From contig NZ_JALLIY010000013.1 of assembly GCF_023242315.1 (NCBI RefSeq), positions 1-64,000 on the forward strand: a stretch of DNA of 64,000 nucleotides. Reading direction: 5' to 3'. The position numbers were made by a program, and so were the translations under genes. This document shows, piece after piece, positions 18,284 through 26,110 of the stretch; the first letter of the stretch is position 1, and the number at the start of each line of letters is the position of its first letter. The stretch comes from Pseudomonas sp. MWU13-2105. Lineage in GTDB: Bacteria > Pseudomonadota > Gammaproteobacteria > Pseudomonadales > Pseudomonadaceae. The notes under the pieces are model-generated. The model worked only from the letters and a program-made list of their open reading frames with translations, made no database searches and was not told where the DNA came from.

Positions 18284-19015
18284 TTAAAAGATATTGTGTC
18301 GAATGGCCTTGACCATGGCCTGCTTGACGTTGGTGCAGCCCATCTTCTCGGTAATTTTCTTGGCGTAGAATTTCACCGTCCTTTCGGTGATATTCATGAT
18401 CAGGCCGATTTCCTGATAGTTCTTGCCAAGAGCCAGCCAGTGGAGGAACTCAATTTCCCGGGGACTCAGCGACAGCAGTTCTTCCTGGCTGACCTCGATC
18501 GGTCGATATTGATGAGCAATGGCACCGATGGCCTTGATCAGGAACATGTTCGACTGGACGATGCGATCAAAATCCGGATCGCCTTCGACACAAGGCAAAT
18601 GCAGCGAGCCAAAAGCACTGCCGGGATCATGAATGGGAATGCTGAAGCCTTGCTCAATACCATAACGGGCGGATTGTTCGAAGACTTTGTTGGGACCGTG
18701 AGTGGGGTCGTTCACGGTCGTCCAGAAGAACGGCCGCGAGCTGATGGCGACATTCGCCATGACTGGGTCGGACTTGTAGAGCGCCTGCCGGCGATAGGTC
18801 TCGACCCACTCGGTGGGGTAGCTGCTGTGGATGGAGATATCGCCGTTATCAATTAAATGCGAGTCAACGTAGACGTAGGCAAATCGGGTTATTTCCAGTT
18901 TGTAGAATACCCAGGCTAAGACATCTACATAGGTTTTTGTGCTGGCCCCAGGAATGTTGTTTTCAACTTCTCTAACCAAGTCAAACGTATGTTTGATTGT
19001 GCGGAGTTTAGGCAT
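18284..19015 (-). CDS. AHL-responsive LuxR-family regulator
   Basis: A 243-residue quorum-sensing receptor. The N-terminal autoinducer-binding domain keeps the classical ligand residues: W and Y in TEWVETYRRQALY, D-P in KSDPVMANV, W in SRPFFWTTV, G in EQGFSIPI. The C-terminal HTH has LSPREIEFLHWLALGKNYQEIG with the conserved E, L and G. The ATG at 19015 is preferred (GGAG about ten bases upstream); the frame opens at 19117 but the extra residues are unlike the family. It is the partner of the LuxI encoded at 16469 and should bind the lux box at 17289. It resembles PcoR/PdfR. Confidence 0.9.
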   Translation of the reverse strand: MPKLRTIKHTFDLVREVENNIPGASTKTYVDVLAWVFYKLEITRFAYVYVDSHLIDNGDISIHSSYPTEWVETYRRQALYKSDPVMANVAISSRPFFWTTVNDPTHGPNKVFEQSARYGIEQGFSIPIHDPGSAFGSLHLPCVEGDPDFDRIVQSNMFLIKAIGAIAHQYRPIEVSQEELLSLSPREIEFLHWLALGKNYQEIGLIMNITERTVKFYAKKITEKMGCTNVKQAMVKAIRHNIF

Positions 19016-19213
19016 GACAAGCGGGCTCCGGTTGGCTGGATGTGCTCTGCTATATTGATCCAAATGGGGTATGCCTGACTTATAGCATCGCCCGAAAATC
19101 ATTTCAATATGTGTCAAATAGAAATCATGATTTGACGAAAGCTCGATTAAATCACTTATTTTTGACGCTTTTGTCTTTCATCGTGTCGGCTGGGTGGTCA
19201 AATTCTCTTCATT

Positions 19214-19230
19214 GTTAAGGATACATTAAG
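19214..19230 (+). promoter_or_regulatory. TTAAG direct repeat, probable OmpR-type response-regulator site
   Basis: GTTAAG-GATAC-ATTAAG: two half-sites at 11-base periodicity, 93 bases before the start of the COG4705 gene. PmrA, QseB and related response regulators bind direct repeats of this form with a five-base spacer. A response regulator of that family is encoded in the same operon, so autoregulation is likely. Confidence 0.55.
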
Positions 19231-19322
19231 AGGGCACTCCGCCGTTCCTCAGTCCCAGCTAAGTTTCCCCGGGTAGTCTCCTCCCAGCGCCGATTATGGC
19301 GCCGTTAAGGAGAGGCCCGCAG

Positions 19323-20090
19323 ATGAAAACGCTGACCCCAGCCAACTGGCTGAACAAGGTCCCGGAGGTGACGCTGTCCTTCTGGGTGATCAAGATCATG
19401 TCCACCACCGTGGGCGAAACCGCCGCCGATTTCCTTGCCGTCGACGCCGGGTTGGGGCAGGGCCTGACCAGCATCGGCATGGCCGTGCTGTTGGCCATCG
19501 CGCTGTTCGGCCAACTGCGTACTCGCGCCTACAGCCCCTGGATCTACTGGCTTACCGTGGTCTTGGTCAGCATAGTCGGGACACAGATCACCGATCTGCT
19601 GACTGACAAGTTGGGTATCAGCCTGTTTGTCAGCACGGCGATATTCTCGGTGTTGCTGGCGGTCAATTTCGCCCTCTGGTATGCCCGCGAACGCAACCTC
19701 TCCATCCAGGAGATCGTCACGCCGCGCCGGGAGTGGTTCTACTGGACCACGGTGCTCTGCACCTTTGCCCTGGGCACGGCGGCAGGGGACCTGGCCACCG
19801 AGGCGCTGGGCCTTGGCTTCAGCCTCGGCTCGATGATTTTCGCCGGGCTGATCGCCTTGACCCTGATTGCCTGGCGTCTGGGCGGCAACGCTGTCCTGAG
19901 CTTCTGGATCGCCTACATCCTGAGCCGTCCATTCGGTGCTTCCCTTGGCGACTTGCTGACCCAGGCCAAGACCTATGGTGGCCTGGGCATGGGCGCCGCC
20001 TGGACCAGCGCGATTTTCCTCGCGGTCATCCTGATCCTGGTACTCGTCGCGCAGTTCGGCGTCGGCAACCGCAAGCTCGCCACTCAATAA
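19323..20090 (+). CDS. COG4705-type multi-pass membrane protein
   Basis: Membrane protein of 255 residues with about eight hydrophobic segments. The motif VPEVTLSFWVIKIMSTTVGETAADF near the N-terminus and TTVLCTFALGTAAGDLATEALGLGF in the middle form an internal repeat (TxGETAADxL / TAAGDLATExL), as is usual in the COG4705 family. Molecular function of the family is not known to me. ATG 19323 follows the strong Shine-Dalgarno AAGGAGAGG. It is the first gene of a likely operon with a lipoprotein and a two-component system. Confidence 0.8.
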   Translation: MKTLTPANWLNKVPEVTLSFWVIKIMSTTVGETAADFLAVDAGLGQGLTSIGMAVLLAIALFGQLRTRAYSPWIYWLTVVLVSIVGTQITDLLTDKLGISLFVSTAIFSVLLAVNFALWYARERNLSIQEIVTPRREWFYWTTVLCTFALGTAAGDLATEALGLGFSLGSMIFAGLIALTLIAWRLGGNAVLSFWIAYILSRPFGASLGDLLTQAKTYGGLGMGAAWTSAIFLAVILILVLVAQFGVGNRKLATQ

Positions 20091-20118
20091 CCCATTCAAA
20101 CCTATCCAGGGAATGCCC

Positions 20119-20568
20119 ATGCTCAAGGTTCAAGCCGTTATTCGCAAAGCTGCTGTCCTGTCCATCGTTGCCGTGCTCGGCCTGGCCGCCGGCTGTTCCA
20201 AACCCAGCGACGCGGCCAAGGCTGCCGCGGCAGCGGGCACGGCCAGCGCGTCGGCCGGAGCAAGCCCGGCGAATGTCTCGAAACTCGGCGACCTGTCAGC
20301 CTTCCAAGGTATTGCCGTGGATGTCGCCGCCCTGGTCGACAAGACTGAGCTGGGCGCGGCCAAGACCCGTATCAAGGATCTGGAACTGGCCTGGGATTCC
20401 GCCGAAGCCGGCCTCAAGCCACGTGCCGCCAGCGACTGGCACCTGCTTGACAAGGCTATCGATAACGCCCTGGAGGCGTTGCGCAGCGGCAGCCCGAAAC
20501 AAGCCGACTGCAAGGCGACGATGGATCAGTTGCTGAAAACCTTCGGCAGCCTGCAAGGCGGAAAATGA
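20119..20568 (+). CDS. Putative lipoprotein in the COG4705 operon
   Basis: A 149-residue exported protein. The signal sequence ends in the lipobox LAAGC (Cys about residue 28), followed by an Ala/Gly/Ser-rich linker and a helical region with VDKTELGAAKTRIKDLELAWDSAEAGLKP. ATG 20119 is chosen because AGGGA lies seven bases before it; another ATG is six bases upstream. It starts 28 bases after the membrane-protein stop. I recognise the helical part as a recurrent type next to COG4705 proteins but know no function. Confidence 0.75.
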   Translation: MLKVQAVIRKAAVLSIVAVLGLAAGCSKPSDAAKAAAAAGTASASAGASPANVSKLGDLSAFQGIAVDVAALVDKTELGAAKTRIKDLELAWDSAEAGLKPRAASDWHLLDKAIDNALEALRSGSPKQADCKATMDQLLKTFGSLQGGK

Positions 20569-20663
20569 TTTCAAAGCATCCGGCACGGCTCCCGCACGCC
20601 GGATAAATCGCTTCATGCAGGGCTGAACAGGTGCTTCAATGCAGGTCCGGCAAACATCACGCA

Positions 20664-20699
20664 GGCTCGGCCGCGCATGTGTGCCGGGCCGGTTTTTTT
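20664..20699 (+). terminator. Terminator or attenuator ahead of the response regulator
   Basis: Stem GGCTCGGC / GCCGGGCC (one G-T pair), then GG and seven T. It ends 14 bases before the response-regulator ATG, so transcription may be partly stopped between the lipoprotein and the two-component genes. Confidence 0.65.
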
Positions 20700-20713
20700 C
20701 AGCGGAGAGGGAC

Positions 20714-21379
20714 ATGCGGATATTACTGGTCGAAGACGATCCGATGATCGGCGAGGCGATCCAGGGCGCATTGACGGACGCGAGCTACGCCGTCGACTGG
20801 GTCAACAACGGCACGACCGCCCTTGCCGCGCTGGAGGCCCAGCATTATGACCTGGTGCTGCTCGACCTCGGCCTGCCGGGCAAGGACGGGCTCGAAGTCC
20901 TGGACGCTATTCGCGCCCGCGACAATGGTGTGCCGCTGTTGATCATCACCGCCCGCGACAGCCTCGACGACCGCCTGCATGGCCTCGATGGCGGTGCCGA
21001 CGACTACCTGCTCAAGCCCTTCGCCATGGCCGAGTTGCTCGCCCGCATGCGCGCCGTGTTGCGGCGCAAGGGTGGCACGGCGTTGCCGCTGCTGAGTAAC
21101 GGCGTGGTCTCCCTCGACCTGGTCTCTAAACAGGCGCGTACCGAGGAAACCCCCGAGGTCCAGCTTTCCAGTCGCGAGTTCGCCCTGTTGCAGGCGCTGT
21201 TGATCCGTCCCGGAGCGATTCTCTCGCGCAGCGACCTTGAAGACCGGATCTATGGTTGGGGCAACGAAGTGGAAAGCAACGCGGTGGAGTTTCTGATCCA
21301 TGGCTTGCGGCGCAAGTTGGGCAGTCAGGTGATCAAGAACGTCAGGGGCATGGGATGGATGGTTTCAAAAAACGCCTGA
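20714..21379 (+). CDS. OmpR/PhoB-family response regulator (QseB/TctD/PmrA type)
   Basis: A 221-residue response regulator. The receiver domain has the acidic pair VEDD (residues 7-8), the phospho-acceptor Asp in LVLLDLGLP (about 51), Thr in IITARD and Lys in DYLLKPF. The winged-helix effector domain ends in LRRKLGSQVIKNVRGMGWM. The ATG at 20714 has GGAGAGG upstream; the longer frame to 20639 runs through the terminator and is rejected. It overlaps the kinase gene by 25 bases. The TTAAG repeat upstream of the operon fits this class of regulator. Confidence 0.93.
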   Translation: MRILLVEDDPMIGEAIQGALTDASYAVDWVNNGTTALAALEAQHYDLVLLDLGLPGKDGLEVLDAIRARDNGVPLLIITARDSLDDRLHGLDGGADDYLLKPFAMAELLARMRAVLRRKGGTALPLLSNGVVSLDLVSKQARTEETPEVQLSSREFALLQALLIRPGAILSRSDLEDRIYGWGNEVESNAVEFLIHGLRRKLGSQVIKNVRGMGWMVSKNA

Positions 21380-22713
21380 GTGAGTCGGTCCAGCTCAGGC
21401 TGTCGGTTGCGTTGTCGCTGGCGATCCTGGTCGTGGCGTTGCTGGCCGGGGTGTTCGCCTTTGTCTCGGCCTTCGACGAAGCCCTCGAAATGCAGGACAA
21501 CACCCTGTATCAGGTGGCCGTGTTGTTCGAACGCCAGCAAATGACTTTGGCCTATCCGCTGCCGGAGCGTGCGATCGTCGGTGACGATGAAGAGTCCCGG
21601 GTGGTCGTGCAGTACCTCGACGACGGCAGTCACGCCCCGGCCGATGTCGAGTCCGGCGGACCGCTGCCGTTACCGGCGACCCTGGCCGATGGTCTGTCGA
21701 CGCTGACAGTCGCCGGCGAACCGTTCCGGGTGCTGGTCAGGACCCTGGGCAACGCTCGGCGCATCGCCGTGGCCCAGGAAACCGGGATCCGCGACAAGGA
21801 CGCTCGGGAGAGTGCCTGGCGTGGCCTGTTACCGTTTCTGATCCTGTTTCCGGTATTGCTGCTGGTGGTGGCCGACCTGTTGCGCAAGCTGTTCCGGCCC
21901 ATCGTGGTGCTGGCGGGCGAGATCGACCAGCGCGGCGAGCAGGAGCTGCACGCCATCGACGAGCAGCATCTTCCCGCGGAAGTCCGGCCCTTTGTGCTGG
22001 CGATCAATCGCCTGCTGGGTCGGGTCGCTCAGTCGATGGACAGCCAACGGCGCTTTGTCGCCGACGCCGCCCATGAATTGCGCTCACCGCTGACCGCTCT
22101 GTCCCTGCAAGCCGAGCGACTGGCTGCCGCCGACATGTCGAACCTGGCCCGGGAACGCCTGTTTACCTTGCGCCGAGGCATCGAACGCGGCAAGAGCCTG
22201 ATCGAGCAGCTGTTGGCGCTGGCCACCGCTCAAGCGAACGCGACGCCGTCCGGCGCGGCGGTATCGGTGCATGCGGTCTATCGCCGGGTGCTGGAGGATC
22301 TGTTGCCGCTGGCCGAACTCAAGCAGATCGACATCGGTGTCGAGGGCAGCGAAGACCTGTACCTGGCACTTGACGAGATCGACCTGCTGGCGCTGGTCAG
22401 GAACCTGGTGGACAACGCCATTCGTTATACCCCGGTTGGCGGCCGGGTCGACCTGTCGGTCACCCGGGAGCAGGGTGGGGTGCTGTTGCAGGTCAAGGAC
22501 AGTGGCCCCGGCATCGCCGTCGAGGAGCGCGAGCGAGTCTTCGATCCGTTCTATCGGAGCCTGGGCAGCCAGGAAGTCGGTTCGGGGCTGGGACTGTCCA
22601 TCGTCAAGGCCATTGCCGAGCGTACCGGGGCGCGTATCCGCCTGGCGTACTGCGACGAACCGGCGCAACGAGGGTTGTGCGTTGCGCTGTGGTGGCGGCT
22701 GGCGACAGCCTGA
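21355..22713 (+). CDS. Two-component sensor histidine kinase
   Basis: A 452-residue kinase. TM1 lies at about 16-38 (LSVALSLAILVVALLAGVFAF), followed by a periplasmic sensor domain of about 120 residues, TM2 (LLPFLILFPVLLLVVADLL), a linker, HisKA with the phospho-His in ADAAHELRSPLTAL, and an HATPase domain (NLVDNAIRYTP, DSGPGI, GSGLGLSIVKAI). ATG 21355 is preceded by AGGGGC. The periplasmic part resembles the short 2CSK-N sensor of QseC/TctE-type kinases. The signal is unknown; cations or organic acids are common for relatives. Confidence 0.92.
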   Translation: MDGFKKRLSESVQLRLSVALSLAILVVALLAGVFAFVSAFDEALEMQDNTLYQVAVLFERQQMTLAYPLPERAIVGDDEESRVVVQYLDDGSHAPADVESGGPLPLPATLADGLSTLTVAGEPFRVLVRTLGNARRIAVAQETGIRDKDARESAWRGLLPFLILFPVLLLVVADLLRKLFRPIVVLAGEIDQRGEQELHAIDEQHLPAEVRPFVLAINRLLGRVAQSMDSQRRFVADAAHELRSPLTALSLQAERLAAADMSNLARERLFTLRRGIERGKSLIEQLLALATAQANATPSGAAVSVHAVYRRVLEDLLPLAELKQIDIGVEGSEDLYLALDEIDLLALVRNLVDNAIRYTPVGGRVDLSVTREQGGVLLQVKDSGPGIAVEERERVFDPFYRSLGSQEVGSGLGLSIVKAIAERTGARIRLAYCDEPAQRGLCVALWWRLATA

Positions 22714-23037
22714 GCCCTGATCGGTGAGTTCGTTGCTGGGCGGTTACCGGCGTCAGGCACCGTGCGGTCAGTCACAAATGTGTGGGCATGAAATGTCTTT
22801 AAATAAGCTTGTGGAATAACCGATGGAGGAACCGAAGAGAAAGATGCGCCGTTTAGAATGAATATTTCTTTAGGTTATTTAAATAGTACTGTAACGAATA
22901 TCCATGATGTCTGAAGCGCTGTTGTTGTTTCGTTTATATCTATTATGAAGTTGATATCGCTGCTAAAGCAGATGGATGCATTCAAATGGCAGCATAAAAT
23001 TCGTCTCGGCATCCTTTCCGGCTGCTGGATCGTCATC
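22714..23037. other. Intergenic region before the Met-rich gene
   Basis: About 320 bases, A+T-rich from 22780 to 22990. I see no hairpin with a T tract and no convincing gene. A 70-codon frame on the minus strand (22875-23087) has no family features and would run against the promoter at 23038. No obvious copper-regulator palindrome was found. Confidence 0.45.
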
Positions 23038-23065
23038 TTGTCGTCCGCCCGGCTTTCCTTAGAAT
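23038..23065 (+). promoter_or_regulatory. Candidate sigma-70 promoter of the Met-rich gene
   Basis: TTGTCG (23038-23043), a 16-base spacer and TAGAAT (23060-23065). Transcription would begin near 23072, giving a leader of about 43 bases that contains the Shine-Dalgarno AGGGAG at 23102-23107. Confidence 0.4.
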
Positions 23066-23114
23066 TCTCCCCATCAGCTTCGTCCAACTATCGAACTATT
23101 CAGGGAGTTTCACC

Positions 23115-23621
23115 ATGATGAACGCCATGCAGATGCAAGTGCCGATGAACACCATGCCGATGATGCCGGCCATGGGGATGCCGATGATGATGGCAACCAT
23201 GACCTGCGAAATGACGGACGACGGCATGCAGTGCAAGATGATGCCGGCTGCGGGCATGGACATGGCGATGTTCAAGAACAGCGCTGAAATGATGCAGATG
23301 ATGATGGACTGCGGCATGCCGATGATGATGCATTGCGCCAACATGAGCATGATGTGCATGTCCCGTGCGGCCCTGGCCATGCCGATGATGACCAGCCTGA
23401 TGCCAATGCCGATGATGGGCATGCCGATGCCATCGATGCGCTGTGTGATGGAATGCTCGATGCAGGCCGACGGCATGCTGTGCAAGATCATGCCGATGGC
23501 GGGCATGAACATGGACATGATGAAAAGCTGCTGCAACCTGATGATGAAACTGATGAACGACTGCAGCATGCCGATGATGATGAGCTGCAACGGCATGCCG
23601 ATGATGTGCTGCACCTGCTGA
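23115..23621 (+). CDS. Methionine- and cysteine-rich protein with an internal duplication
   Basis: A 168-residue protein in which I count about 63 Met (over a third) and 15 Cys. The ATG has a strong Shine-Dalgarno (AGGGAG) and the gene ends just before a terminator, so it looks like a real single-gene transcript. Two repeats can be aligned: about residues 30-82 and 110-163, sharing the patterns C-x-M-x-x-D-G-M-x-C-K-x-M-P-x-A-G-M and D-C-x-M-P-M-M-M-x-C, with one extra residue in the second. The N-terminus and the linker are rich in M-P-M-M and G-M-P-M. There is no signal peptide, no membrane helix and no known enzymatic motif. Thioether and thiol ligands in such numbers suggest Cu(I) or another soft metal, or oxidant scavenging; this is inference. 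I cannot name a family. Confidence 0.8.
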   Translation: MMNAMQMQVPMNTMPMMPAMGMPMMMATMTCEMTDDGMQCKMMPAAGMDMAMFKNSAEMMQMMMDCGMPMMMHCANMSMMCMSRAALAMPMMTSLMPMPMMGMPMPSMRCVMECSMQADGMLCKIMPMAGMNMDMMKSCCNLMMKLMNDCSMPMMMSCNGMPMMCCTC

Positions 23622-23641
23622 TCGAGCGAGTCAGTAAAAAC

Positions 23642-23673
23642 GCCCGGCTGGAGTGATCCTCGCCGGGCTTTTT
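23642..23673 (+). terminator. Rho-independent terminator after the Met-rich gene
   Basis: Stem GCCCGGC (23642-23648) / GCCGGGC (23662-23668) followed by five T. It lies 20 bases after the stop and could also serve the convergent XRE-cupin gene. Confidence 0.85.
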
Positions 23674-23689
23674 CGTGGCTGTCGGTTGT

Positions 23690-24376
23690 TCAGTCCAGGC
23701 GTTCGGGGTGGGTCACCACCAGGTAGGCCACCGCTTCGCTGTCGGCGGGGTTGCGATAGCGGTGCGGCTGGTCTGCGTAGAACAGGATCGAGTCGCCAGT
23801 GGAAAGCAGGTAGCGTTCGTCGTTGACGCTGATCTCCAGTACACCCTGGGACACCACCAGGTTCTCCTGGACGCCCGGGCCATGGCCCTCGGAGAGATCC
23901 TCGCCCAACGGGCTCAGGCGCAGTTCGTAGAACTCCGATTGGCGGGCCACGTCGAAAGGGAACAGGGCGCGGCTGACAAACGCCCCATTGGCACTGACCA
24001 GGCGTTTGCTCTTGCTCGCCGGCAAGACGGCAACGCCGGCAAAGGCGCGGTGTTCGAGAAAGGCTGCGACCGAAACCTTCAGGCCCTTGGCGATTTTGCA
24101 CAGCACCCTGATCGACGGCACGCTGCGCCCGGACTCGATCTGCGCCAGCATCGCCCGGCTCACCCCGCACTGGCGGGCGAGGGCATCGAGGGACAGGTGC
24201 TGCTTGCCACGCAGGCGTTGCAGATTCTGCGCGACCCGCTCGCCGATCGGATCTTCTTCAAGTGTTTGCAGGTTGTTCAGGTCCAGCCCCGGTTCGTCGG
24301 CGCTCGCCAGAAACCGTGTCGGGTCCGGTGCATTCACGCCTGGCGGGTCTCGCTGGTGCGGGTCAGTTGCGGCCAT
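23690..24376 (-). CDS. XRE-family regulator with C-terminal cupin domain
   Basis: About 228 residues. An XRE helix-turn-helix (LSLDALARQCGVSRAMLAQIESG, about 60-82) is followed by a double-stranded beta-helix cupin (about 130-220: VVSQGVLEISVNDERYLLSTGDSILFYADQPHRYRNP). Such regulators sense small molecules through the cupin and often control amino-acid or polyamine catabolism. ATG 24376 is preferred; a GTG at 24418 would add 14 residues. Either way the 5' end overlaps the small gene upstream, which implies coupled expression. Confidence 0.85.
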   Translation of the reverse strand: MAATDPHQRDPPGVNAPDPTRFLASADEPGLDLNNLQTLEEDPIGERVAQNLQRLRGKQHLSLDALARQCGVSRAMLAQIESGRSVPSIRVLCKIAKGLKVSVAAFLEHRAFAGVAVLPASKSKRLVSANGAFVSRALFPFDVARQSEFYELRLSPLGEDLSEGHGPGVQENLVVSQGVLEISVNDERYLLSTGDSILFYADQPHRYRNPADSEAVAYLVVTHPERLD

Positions 24377-24495
24377 TGGAAGATCTGCTGGCCGGCATTG
24401 CGTGCATACACTTCCCACAGCACCCGGGCCAGTTTTTGCGCCTGCTTGCGTTTGCGGTACTGGCTGAGGTCGATAACGCTATCAGTCGGCTTCAT
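24334..24495 (-). CDS. Small basic protein overlapping the XRE-cupin gene
   Basis: A 53-residue frame starting with MKPTDSVIDLSQYRKRKQ, rich in Lys/Arg/Gln. The ATG at 24495 has GGAG seven bases upstream. It overlaps the 5' end of the regulator by 43 bases in another frame. No known domain; the good ribosome site and the overlap argue that it is translated and couples to the regulator. Confidence 0.55.
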   Translation of the reverse strand: MKPTDSVIDLSQYRKRKQAQKLARVLWEVYARNAGQQIFQWPQLTRTSETRQA

Positions 24496-24684
24496 AAGGA
24501 CTCTCCATTGTCGCGATGACTGGACGGGATCAGCTGAGAGTACGTCGAACATTTTAATAACAATAAATACTGATTATTTATTTATTAATTCTTTTTAGGT
24601 ATTAGAACCGTCGGTCAACCGATGTCGCTCGCCAGGCCTGGCACCAGGCCCGGGCGTTGAATGCTTCAAGACGCATAGCGATGC

Positions 24685-26100
24685 TCAGGCCTGGCTTCCG
24701 TCATACAGGTTGCGAATGGTCAAACTGGCAGATTCACCCTCTGAATAATAAACATATATCCAACCCGTCTGATCAGTCGTGCGTTGCGCGGGTAGCTGCC
24801 CGGAAATGCTGACCGTCATCGGAACACCCGCCGCGGCCTGCCCGGTGAATGTGGAAGTCGCTCGAATGCCATAGGTCCAATCGAAAGCCGGACTTCTCGT
24901 CTGTGCGGGGCCGAATGTTTCAGTTATCCGGACCTTGTTATGCCCCAGGGACATTGGCAATTCCAGGGATCTGAAGTCCCACTCCCGGACCTTCAACCGT
25001 GCTGCAAAGCGACCGCTTTTACTGCTGTTGACGCAATCCAGCGACCAGCTCACGCCGTCCAACCCTAACGGTTGGGGGATATCCGGGGCAGGGCTCACGG
25101 TTACTCCGAGATCGGTCGCTTCGTCGCTCAATTCCAGTGTCACGTCCTTGCCAAGCAACAAGCTGCGCGCCTTGGGCCGGACGCTCAGGGTATGCATCGC
25201 ACCTATGCAGGGATACGCCGGGTTGCCACCGAATACCTGGACAAAGGTATCGAAATACAGGCCTACGTCTTGCCCAGGCATCGTCCGGCAATGCGCTTAC
25301 CTCAAACCGCTGCGTAATCTCGACGCCCTGATTCTCGCCGGTCAAATCTGCCAGGACGCTGTGTTCTCCCGCTGTGTCTGGCGTATAGAGATAGTGGGCC
25401 CAGCCATCCGGGCCGGTAACGCTCGTCGTCATGGCGGCCTGTTCGCCGGCAATGCGCCACTCCACCTTCACCCCTTCGACTGCTTCCCCGGTGATACCGG
25501 ACAGAACCTGAACCCGTAACAGCACGCTCTCGTGGTTGCTCACCACTGGCTGGGCGAGCACCGGGCCGGCGTCGCCGATGCCGTATCGGGCATCGATCAC
25601 TTCGAACGTGCGCGGCTCGCTCCATGAAGAGCTCTCATCGTCGTCGGTCTGCTGTGCTTGGATGGTGTACTGGCCAACGTCCCACGGGTCCTTGGCGGTC
25701 CAGCGCCAGGACGCCACGCCATCGAGGGTGTCAATCAGGTTTTCAGGGGCATCCTCATGGCGCAGAAGTATCTGTCCCCGGGTTTCGCCTTTGCCTCTGA
25801 TCGTGGGTTTGCGAGGGTTGAAACTGCCCGGTGTTGGCGCATCAATCTCAGGTGTTCGCAGCAGCTCCTTGACCGTGAACCGATGCGGCTCACTCCAGTC
25901 GGACTCGAGGCCATCAGCCTTCTGTTTGACCTCAAGGGCGTGCGGTCCGGGCACCAAGGGTGTCATATATTTAAAATATATACGCGCTTCCGTGGCGTTG
26001 CCAGATACAGAACCGCCCCCGCTGATAGTGTGCCAGTTGCCATCTTGAATGGCATTGTCATTGCTTATCTCTCTATCTGGCCAGGCACTCTGCGAGGAAA
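24685..26100 (-). pseudogene. Remnant of an Ig-like-repeat surface/secreted protein, frameshifted and 5'-truncated
   Basis: Two overlapping minus-strand frames (25019-25966 and 24685-25281) make one protein when joined near 25272. Inserting one base there turns the end of the first frame (ALPDDAWA) straight into QDVGLYFDT of the second. The product has beta-rich repeats of the bacterial Ig-like type (DWSEPHRFTVKE, SSWSEPRTFEV, GEAVEGVKVEW, GPDGWAHYLYTP). The frame has no start at 25966: it stays open upstream (EARIYFKYMTP) to about 26100, where Tc-toxin sequence on the other strand begins. So the 5' end is lost, and with the frameshift it is most likely dead. A sequencing error could explain the frameshift but not the truncation. 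Confidence 0.75.
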
Positions 26101-26110
26101 ATCCAAAAAT

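Noticed and set aside
22875..23087. 70-codon minus-strand frame between the kinase and the Met-rich gene
   Set aside because: No family features, no convincing ribosome site, and it runs through the promoter candidate of the Met-rich gene.
23100..23614. Minus-strand frames over the Met-rich gene, one very His-rich and one Ile/Met-rich
   Set aside because: They are mirror images of ATG repeats (ATG reads as CAT, His, on the other strand). They have no Shine-Dalgarno, and the plus-strand frame has both a start signal and a terminator.
25536..26048. Plus-strand frames over the Ig-like remnant
   Set aside because: The translations have no domain character, whereas the minus strand gives recognisable Ig-like repeats; only sequence after 26111 matches Tc toxins on the plus strand.
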